Shown: positions 58,748-64,000 of the stretch, one piece after another
How the letters are laid out: each line of letters begins with the position of its first letter
Numbering within the stretch: the stretch's first letter is position 1
Source of the DNA: Aliikangiella sp965214955
Lineage (GTDB): Bacteria > Pseudomonadota > Gammaproteobacteria > Enterobacterales > Kangiellaceae
Direction of reading: 5' to 3'
Assembly (NCBI GenBank): GCA_965214955.1
Contig: CBDCCU010000003.1
Span: forward strand, 1-64,000
Length of the DNA: 64,000 nt
Notes under the pieces: model-generated
Seen by the model: the letters and a program-made list of their open reading frames with translations, nothing else
Told to the model about the DNA's origin: nothing
Database searches by the model: none
Translations under genes and position numbers: made by a program

Positions 58748-59032
58748 TTATTTTTTATTTAATAAAAAAATAGCAAGACCAACTAAGCCTACAGCCAATA
58801 ATGCACCAGTGGCATTATTAACAGCTTCTGGTTTTGCAAAATAGCGACTATGGGTACGTTTTAAGTCGTCTAAAGAATTGGCTTCAAAAACTACCACTTC
58901 CATTTCATGTTGGTTGGTGGCAAAGAACCGTTGTTCTTTTTGTAAGCAAGCTTTTTGAGCGTCAATATAGTTAGAATATTCACGGTGTTTTGTCGTTTTA
59001 GTGGTGCGATTATGTTCAATGAGATAATACAT
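58748..59032 (-). CDS. Small protein with C-terminal membrane anchor, partner candidate of the RelA/SpoT-domain protein
   Basis: A 94-residue protein, soluble for 74 residues (YYLIEHNRTTKTTKHREYS, and HEMEVVVFEANSLDDLKR), then a single membrane helix (TGALLAVGLVGLAIFLL) ending NKK. Its start overlaps the end of the RelA/SpoT-domain gene by 17 bases, so the two are translationally linked. It has no recognised family. By arrangement it may tether, sense for, or neutralise the upstream enzyme. Confidence 0.6.
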   Translation of the reverse strand: MYYLIEHNRTTKTTKHREYSNYIDAQKACLQKEQRFFATNQHEMEVVVFEANSLDDLKRTHSRYFAKPEAVNNATGALLAVGLVGLAIFLLNKK

Positions 59033-59678
59033 GGCGAATCGCTTCCTCTATTTGGTGTTGATATTGTTCAATAGACACTTTATGCGCATTTTTATCAATT
59101 AAATAGAAAGACTCTGAAAGCTCCTTTAATTGCATTATTAGTTCTTTTTCATCATCACTGCCCCCATATTTTAGGGTATTGCTTTTATCAGACAGACTTT
59201 CAACCAAATTAGCCCAAATGTCTTGCGCATAGGTTCTTAGTTGAATTTCATAAAACTTTTTATCTAATTTAGCAATAATGTGAATAGCTCGATAACCGTC
59301 TGTTAGCCTTTCTTTACTCTTAATTTTCCAGTGTTGATTCTCAAAAGCCGTAAGTAGAATATCATTTAGATTATTTGCTTGATTAATACCTGATTGCAAC
59401 ACAATTCTACAACCTGCAATATCTTGCATTTGCGGTAAGCGTAAGTTTGCTTGCCTGACTAGCTTATCAACAATAGACTGCTGTGTTTTTCGTTTACGCT
59501 TAGTGATTGTTAAGTCTGTTGGTGAAGGTAACGCTTGTTGAATGATTGTATAAGCTTTTTCATCAACCTCTCTAAATGTTTGCCGAAAGGCATCAAGCAT
59601 GACTAAATCATTATCATTTATATTACCGCTACGTAATCTATCGCCAAGTTTTTTTGTCTGAGTATTACTGAGTACCAT
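59016..59678 (-). CDS. RelA/SpoT-domain nucleotide pyrophosphokinase-like protein
   Basis: A 220-residue protein with the synthetase fold of (p)ppGpp synthetases and no hydrolase domain. It has a basic ATP-binding loop TKRKRKTQQSIVDKL (about residues 58-72), DIAGCRIV with the metal-binding Asp, GYRAIHII (nucleotide stacking Tyr), and YEIQLRTYAQDIWANLVE with the catalytic Glu. The key residues look present, so it may be active. It starts one base after the hsdM stop, within an hsd operon. Small proteins of this fold include toxSAS toxins and phage-defence effectors as well as ordinary alarmone synthetases. Confidence 0.85.
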   Translation of the reverse strand: MVLSNTQTKKLGDRLRSGNINDNDLVMLDAFRQTFREVDEKAYTIIQQALPSPTDLTITKRKRKTQQSIVDKLVRQANLRLPQMQDIAGCRIVLQSGINQANNLNDILLTAFENQHWKIKSKERLTDGYRAIHIIAKLDKKFYEIQLRTYAQDIWANLVESLSDKSNTLKYGGSDDEKELIMQLKELSESFYLIDKNAHKVSIEQYQHQIEEAIRHVLSH

Positions 59679-60815
59679 TTAATTAGCCTCTATTTCAGCA
59701 ACAATATTATCAATACGCAGTTGTGTGATTTTCGCAACCGTAGATTTTATCTCGCTATTTAACTCTACAATATTAATCACTTCGCGGGTATCTTTAGCTT
59801 CTACATAACTACTCAGCGATAGATTATAGTCATTAGCGGCTACATCTTCATTGACAACAGAATGAGCGACATGGTCTAAGTTTTCTTTTTTATCGAACAC
59901 ATCCATAATTTTTTGAATATGATCGTTTGTCATCACATTATTATTGGTTTCTTTTTTGAAAAAATCTTCGCCACTAGCATCAATAAACTGAATATTGTGC
60001 TCTGTTTTGTTTTTTGCTAACACTAAAATATTTACCGCTATTGTTGTGCCATAAAACAAGTTAGGCGCTAGCGAAATTACTGTTTCAACATAGTTGTTAT
60101 CGACTAAATATTGGCGAATTTTCTTTTCAGCACCGCCACGATAAAAAATTCCAGGGAAACAAACAATAGCAGCACGACCTCTGCCTGATAGGTAGTTAAG
60201 TGCATGTAGCACAAAAGCAAAATCGGCTTTTGATTTTGGTGCTAATACACCTGCTGGCGCAAAACGATCATCATTAATTAAGGTTGGGTCGTCTGAGCCA
60301 ATCCACTTTACGGAATATGGCGGATTAGAAACGATAGCATCAAATGGTGGTTTGTCATCAATAAAATTTGGCTCGGTTAATGTATTACTCAAACGGTTAC
60401 TGGTTGTATCAAAGTCGGCAAATAAACCTTTAATGTCTTCTTCTGAATCATACCCGCTAGCAGAGCTTTCAATTGCTGAAAAAATATTCGCTAAGTTAGT
60501 ATTTAAGCTGTCGTTAGTATTTGCGTTTTTAGCAATGGTCGAAAATAATTGGCTTGGGTAGATGAAATAACCTTTAGTTTTAATGGCATCGTCTTTAACA
60601 TCTGCAAGTAGTGGATCATTGTCATCCATTGTACCGTAGTCTATGTTTTCATCACCGCCAGTAATGTACTCAACAAAGTTTTCACTAATAAAACGATAAA
60701 ATAGCGTACCTAGTACATATTGTTTAAAGTCCCAACCGTCTACTGAACCTCTAACATCGTTTGCGATTGCCCATATTTGGCGGTGTAATACGGCTCTTTG
60801 CTGAATACTCGTCAT
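59679..60815 (-). CDS. hsdM: Type I restriction methyltransferase HsdM with a large in-frame deletion
   Basis: A 378-residue protein; the family is about 520. The N-terminal helical domain is normal (IWAIANDVRGSVDGWDFKQY). At about residue 143 (near 60385) it jumps from SNRLSNT to LTEPNF, which in homologues are separated by roughly 140 residues containing the SAM-binding motif I (DPxCGSG). The downstream part is intact, with the catalytic NPPYSVKW and ETVISLAPNLFYGTTIAVNIL. Without motif I it should not methylate. The frame is kept, so the protein may still be made. Length loss with a preserved frame fits a deletion, not a sequencing frameshift. Confidence 0.85.
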   Translation of the reverse strand: MTSIQQRAVLHRQIWAIANDVRGSVDGWDFKQYVLGTLFYRFISENFVEYITGGDENIDYGTMDDNDPLLADVKDDAIKTKGYFIYPSQLFSTIAKNANTNDSLNTNLANIFSAIESSASGYDSEEDIKGLFADFDTTSNRLSNTLTEPNFIDDKPPFDAIVSNPPYSVKWIGSDDPTLINDDRFAPAGVLAPKSKADFAFVLHALNYLSGRGRAAIVCFPGIFYRGGAEKKIRQYLVDNNYVETVISLAPNLFYGTTIAVNILVLAKNKTEHNIQFIDASGEDFFKKETNNNVMTNDHIQKIMDVFDKKENLDHVAHSVVNEDVAANDYNLSLSSYVEAKDTREVINIVELNSEIKSTVAKITQLRIDNIVAEIEAN

Positions 60816-60991
60816 TTTGAACTTCCAGTCAATTCTATTTAATTATTATCGCTAGTTTGAAAACTAAGTTGGTAAGTTATATAAAGCCAACTAAGGATTG
60901 ATAAAACAAATCATCAAAAATATGTATATACCTTTTCTATATAACTGTGTATAGCAATTTATTTAAATAAACCGATAAGAAAGTGCTTGTG

Positions 60992-61348
60992 TTAATCACT
61001 TTTAAAAGCAATCTGCTCTTTTTTAGGTAATGATTTAACCACTAAATCAAACGAATTATCAACCATTCGCATTAGCTCACCATCGGGTACATCACCCTCT
61101 AAATAAACCGTATTCCAATGCACTTTGCTCATATGATAAGCAGGGATCACCGCCTCAAAAATATCTCTAAGAGCCATAGCTTCATTGGGATCGCACTTTA
61201 AATTAACACCTAGCTTTTCATTTGAGGTGCCAATTAAAGCAAACATTTTTTTCTTTACTCGAAATACATGAACATCGGGACCAAAAGGATAGTCGTGGGT
61301 TACGAAGGGTTTATTTAAGCAATAATTTTCGAGATCATTTAAGTTCAT
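60992..61348 (-). CDS. MmcQ/YjbR-family protein
   Basis: A 118-residue CyaY-fold protein of the MmcQ/YjbR type: FVTHDYPFGPDVHVFRVKKKMFAL, NLKCDPNEAMALRD, and HMSKVHWNTVYLEGDVPDGEL. The family may bind DNA, but its role is unknown. It lies 15 bases after the outer-membrane barrel gene in the same direction, so the two may be cotranscribed. No odd features. Confidence 0.92.
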   Translation of the reverse strand: MNLNDLENYCLNKPFVTHDYPFGPDVHVFRVKKKMFALIGTSNEKLGVNLKCDPNEAMALRDIFEAVIPAYHMSKVHWNTVYLEGDVPDGELMRMVDNSFDLVVKSLPKKEQIAFKSD

Positions 61349-61363
61349 TTTTGATATTGGAAA

Positions 61364-62494
61364 TTAATCTAGCGCCCATCTCACGCCAACATTAACCTGT
61401 GCTTGTTGATAATCAAATTGATCCGTTGGGCTAGCAAAAAGCTCTGCTTGCAAATTAATAAAGAATCCAAGGTTAGTTTCAAACAAGGTCGCAAGCACCC
61501 AGGCATATTCAACATCAATAATAAAACCTGCTTTTTCAATTAAGTCTTCTTCAAAAAGCTCATAGGATTGCTCAAGATTGTCATCAAAGAAATGCTCTTG
61601 ATAGCCTAATAAAATATTTAAGTGATGGTAATCAGCTAAAATTAAATCAGCTTTTATATTAATACTTGCTCTTTCGCTTTCATAATAGTCAGTTCCATTA
61701 GAATAGCGATTGATAAAGTTGAAAGAAAATACCCAGCGAGATTTTTCATTTTGCTCATAAACATAACTTAAACTACTGATCACATCGTTATACTCTAGTG
61801 AGCTATCGGCAATTAAATTTCCATCAAAATCACGATCATTGCGCTCAACAAATGCACGATTGCGTGAGCCAATATCAAAGTTAAAATAACCCGAATTATT
61901 GGTATTTAGTTTAACGTTAAAAATGGTGGTTTGTTCATCATAATCTAGCCTATCTAGCGGGCTAGAATTAAAATCAACATAATCTCTACTATTTGATATA
62001 AAGCTCAGCTGGTAGTCAAAATTTGCGCTAGAAGAAAACCCAATAAATGCAGAATAGCCGTTATCGTCATAATCATATCTGTCGGCTAATGAAATGCCAT
62101 TTAATGTTGCTACCGCACCAGTCTGCTTTGAAACAAAGGTTTTATCTTGAGTTTCATTGATCGCCGAAAAACCATAAAGGTACCTTGTTTCCCATAATGA
62201 AAAATCATTTTTAAAGGCCAATTCAGTAAAAACATTTAATGATTCGGCACGAGTATCATCTGGGTAAAAATTAGTTGCTAAATTGGCATTTAAATAAAAC
62301 ATATTGAGCCAATCGGCATTTAAATTAAAACGAAACTCGGCATATTCTTGCGAATCTATATTAAAGGAATCACTTGATAGTTGGTGGGGATTTGAGTCTA
62401 AGCCTACACCTAAAAATGTTTCAAACTCTGTCGCCTTTAGCGAAGAGCTTAAAAGTACAAAAGCACAAGCAACTAATGTTTGTTTAAACTTCAT
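61364..62494 (-). CDS. Outer-membrane beta-barrel candidate of unknown function
   Basis: A 376-residue protein with a signal peptide (CAFVLLSSSLKATEFE, cleavage after KA-T). Many alternating-residue strands follow, such as AEFRFNLNADWLNMFYLNANLA and YFNFDIGSRNRAFVER, and the C-terminal strand is QAQVNVGVRWALD. The last residue is not aromatic, unlike most barrels. It is acidic and Asp/Asn/Tyr-rich with turn motifs like DYDDNGY and RDFDGN. No family is recognised. It lies just upstream of the MmcQ-like gene. Confidence 0.7.
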   Translation of the reverse strand: MKFKQTLVACAFVLLSSSLKATEFETFLGVGLDSNPHQLSSDSFNIDSQEYAEFRFNLNADWLNMFYLNANLATNFYPDDTRAESLNVFTELAFKNDFSLWETRYLYGFSAINETQDKTFVSKQTGAVATLNGISLADRYDYDDNGYSAFIGFSSSANFDYQLSFISNSRDYVDFNSSPLDRLDYDEQTTIFNVKLNTNNSGYFNFDIGSRNRAFVERNDRDFDGNLIADSSLEYNDVISSLSYVYEQNEKSRWVFSFNFINRYSNGTDYYESERASINIKADLILADYHHLNILLGYQEHFFDDNLEQSYELFEEDLIEKAGFIIDVEYAWVLATLFETNLGFFINLQAELFASPTDQFDYQQAQVNVGVRWALD

Positions 62495-62593
62495 TCAATA
62501 ACTCTAATATTATTATCAACGCATCCATTTTAGTTTGGCTTGTTTATGTTTAACAGGAGACTCATCACATTATTTATTGTTTTCGCCTTTTAC

Positions 62594-63640
62594 TTACACC
62601 GCAGTAACCATTACCGCAACACGTTGACCAACAGGCACATTGGCATTAGGAAACACTACCGACTCTTGCTTGCACCCTACCCTGTACTGGTAGTCAATAT
62701 CATCAGCAATAAGTTCGCCTTGGTTAAATGGGGTAAAGTTTTCGATACTATTATCCACATAAAACTTAAAATCATTTGATTGTTTAATAATTTCAGCGAC
62801 TACTGAGTATTCAATAATAGAATTTAAGCGATCTGCGCTATTATCTTGACTATAAGCACCTGTCACTAATTGATTAATGGTATCAATGGCTTTTTGAAAG
62901 TCTTCAGTTTTATTTTCGCCAAAAGGTTTAACCTTGCCTAGCTCTAGCGTATAAGCCTCGGCATTAAAGGTTTCTACCGAAAAAGCCGAAAATGTGGTTG
63001 AAGGTTTATTGTGTTGTAAAATGGCCTCAATGCCTAAATCATTGAGTAAACATTTAGATCTTTTTGAAATAGGCTTTTCATTAAAAGGTCTTATCGCAAA
63101 GGTTTTGTGGTATGACGGCTTAATAGCTGTATGTAAGTCAAAATGAATGCGATTATTTGGCTCAGATTGGCTATTTGGACTAGAACCTTTAAAGAAATCG
63201 GTTACATAAGTCTCTAACTCTTTCGCCCTATCAATTTCATAAGCCGAACTTTCGGTTCTTTCATAGTTTTTATAAGCCTGATTAAACAAGCGGTTCATAT
63301 TAATTTCTACAAATCGCTCAGCAATTAGCATGGACTCGGGATTTCCTAATATCAACAACAAATTCACTTTAGGCTCAATATTGCCTAAACAAATATTACT
63401 GAGTAATCGCGAAACAATTTCAATCGGTGCGGTTTCGTTGCCATGAACGCCACAAGATAAAACCAAATATTGATTTGATGGTTGCTGCGGTTTAATTTCT
63501 ACAATGCCTCTGCCGAGTATTTTTAACTGTGCACCGCTTGATAATTTACTTGAATAGTTTGTTTTATCTAATTGATTTGTAATGCTTTTATTTGATGAAA
63601 ATTCAATAAATCCGTCTTCTTTTTTTAGCTGTTCTATCAT
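62594..63640 (-). CDS. astE: Succinylglutamate desuccinylase AstE
   Basis: A 348-residue zinc carboxypeptidase-like enzyme of the AstE/aspartoacylase group. The zinc motif SCGVHGNETAPIEI is near residues 86-99 (His and Glu ligands), with INMNRLFNQ, the second His in HFDLHTAI and AYTLELGKVKPFGEN with the catalytic Glu. AstE performs the last step of arginine breakdown by the AST pathway, releasing succinate and glutamate. The rest of the ast operon is not in this window. Confidence 0.93.
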   Translation of the reverse strand: MIEQLKKEDGFIEFSSNKSITNQLDKTNYSSKLSSGAQLKILGRGIVEIKPQQPSNQYLVLSCGVHGNETAPIEIVSRLLSNICLGNIEPKVNLLLILGNPESMLIAERFVEINMNRLFNQAYKNYERTESSAYEIDRAKELETYVTDFFKGSSPNSQSEPNNRIHFDLHTAIKPSYHKTFAIRPFNEKPISKRSKCLLNDLGIEAILQHNKPSTTFSAFSVETFNAEAYTLELGKVKPFGENKTEDFQKAIDTINQLVTGAYSQDNSADRLNSIIEYSVVAEIIKQSNDFKFYVDNSIENFTPFNQGELIADDIDYQYRVGCKQESVVFPNANVPVGQRVAVMVTAV

Positions 63641-63699
63641 TGCCTATCCAAGTTAAAAATTAGTTTTAATTACTCTGTCCGTGATTAGTCTTGTAGCGA

Positions 63700-64000
63700 T
63701 TAATCTTGTAATAGTAGCTGCGGGTCTAGGCGAACTTTAAACCAGTTTAAACGCCAATCTAAATGCGGTCCAGTAGCGCGTCCTGTTGCGCCAATTGTAC
63801 CTATTTGCTCACCTTGTTTAACCGTTTGTCCTTGTTTGACATCAATGGAGTTTAGGTGAATATAGGTAGAGCTAATACCATAGCCGTGATCAATAATTAA
63901 TGTACCGCCCGAATAATACATATCCTTATGCACCAGTGTGACCTTTCCCGCAATAGGCGCAATAACGGGTGTGCCAACCACATTGGCAACATCTAAGCCA
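63700..64000 (-). CDS. M23-family metallopeptidase, C-terminal part (gene start outside window)
   Basis: The minus-strand frame is open to the window edge (LDVANVVGTPVIAPIAG), so the gene begins beyond 64000. The apparent start at 63981 is an internal GTG (Val). The visible part is the LytM/M23 domain: GGTLIIDHGYGISSTYIHLN, with the conserved HxH-type metal motif in TGRATGPHLDWRL. It is a peptidoglycan endopeptidase or divisome regulator type, probably secreted. It ends 59 bases before astE. Confidence 0.9.
   Translation of the reverse strand, partial: GLDVANVVGTPVIAPIAGKVTLVHKDMYYSGGTLIIDHGYGISSTYIHLNSIDVKQGQTVKQGEQIGTIGATGRATGPHLDWRLNWFKVRLDPQLLLQD

Noticed and set aside
63700..63981. A complete 93-residue peptidase starting at 63981
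   Set aside because: The codon is an internal GTG valine in a frame open to the window edge with family-like residues before it.
1..64000. CRISPR array
   Set aside because: No regularly spaced direct repeats with unique spacers were seen; the only tandem arrays are the TAGTTGA heptamers and an 18-bp doublet.

Overview
The window comes from an AT-rich chromosome (my impression is 37-39% GC) of a marine-type gammaproteobacterium. Evidence for this includes the UbiU/UbiV/UbiT anaerobic ubiquinone set, monomeric NADP isocitrate dehydrogenase, Mfd followed by CsiV, MutS with 7Fe ferredoxin, PilU, RMF, an LpxL-type acyltransferase, a large TonB receptor and two chemoreceptors. The gene mix would suit Kangiellaceae or a nearby lineage, but that placement is inference.

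Positions 1-2305 hold the end of ubiU, ubiV, and a small MazE-like plus nucleotidyltransferase operon. Positions 2473-14785 are a 12.3 kb prophage of the tailless, membrane-containing corticovirus (PM2-like) type. It carries an HUH replication initiator, an FtsK/HerA-like packaging ATPase, a double-jelly-roll-type major capsid protein, about ten small membrane proteins, a beta-helix spike candidate, a muralytic-type virion protein and a 3-TM holin. It has no integrase. Instead it is bounded by two dif-like sites sharing the core AACATAATCTATA. The outer halves rebuild a near-canonical chromosomal dif, and the inner halves give a phage attP with a good XerD arm and a degenerate XerC arm. The right-end gene (DUF3653-type) is a candidate Xer activation factor, as in TLC-phi. 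The attP core lies inside the left-end DUF3693-type gene, so integration truncates that protein: the circular form would encode 19 more residues. This is the most interesting system in the window.

Right of the prophage are relics (an IS3 transposase end and a phosphatase fragment), then a very large alpha-2-macroglobulin lipoprotein with a TonB-plug-like segment where the bait region should be. Next come icd, rluE, a PAS chemoreceptor, a PaeR7I/XhoI-type restriction-modification pair, an esterase, tRNA-Arg(CCT), mfd and csiV. A lysine/leucine catabolic stretch follows: lysine dehydrogenase, an EF-hand protein, a Cache chemoreceptor, a DUF4826 protein, ALDH7 and leucine dehydrogenase.

From 43.4 to 54.4 kb are housekeeping genes: SYLF lipoprotein, pncC, mutS, fdxA, ubiT with an FNR-like box, 4.5S RNA, tRNA-Ser(GGA), pilU, nadA, rmf, a SulP transporter and an LpxL-like gene. 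A TonB receptor leads into a second defence area (57.8-60.8 kb). It holds a StbDE/RelBE pair abutting a decayed type I restriction locus, with hsdS broken and hsdM deleted in frame. That locus carries a RelA/SpoT-domain protein overlapped by a small membrane protein. The window ends with mmcQ-like, an outer-membrane barrel candidate, astE and the end of an M23 peptidase gene.
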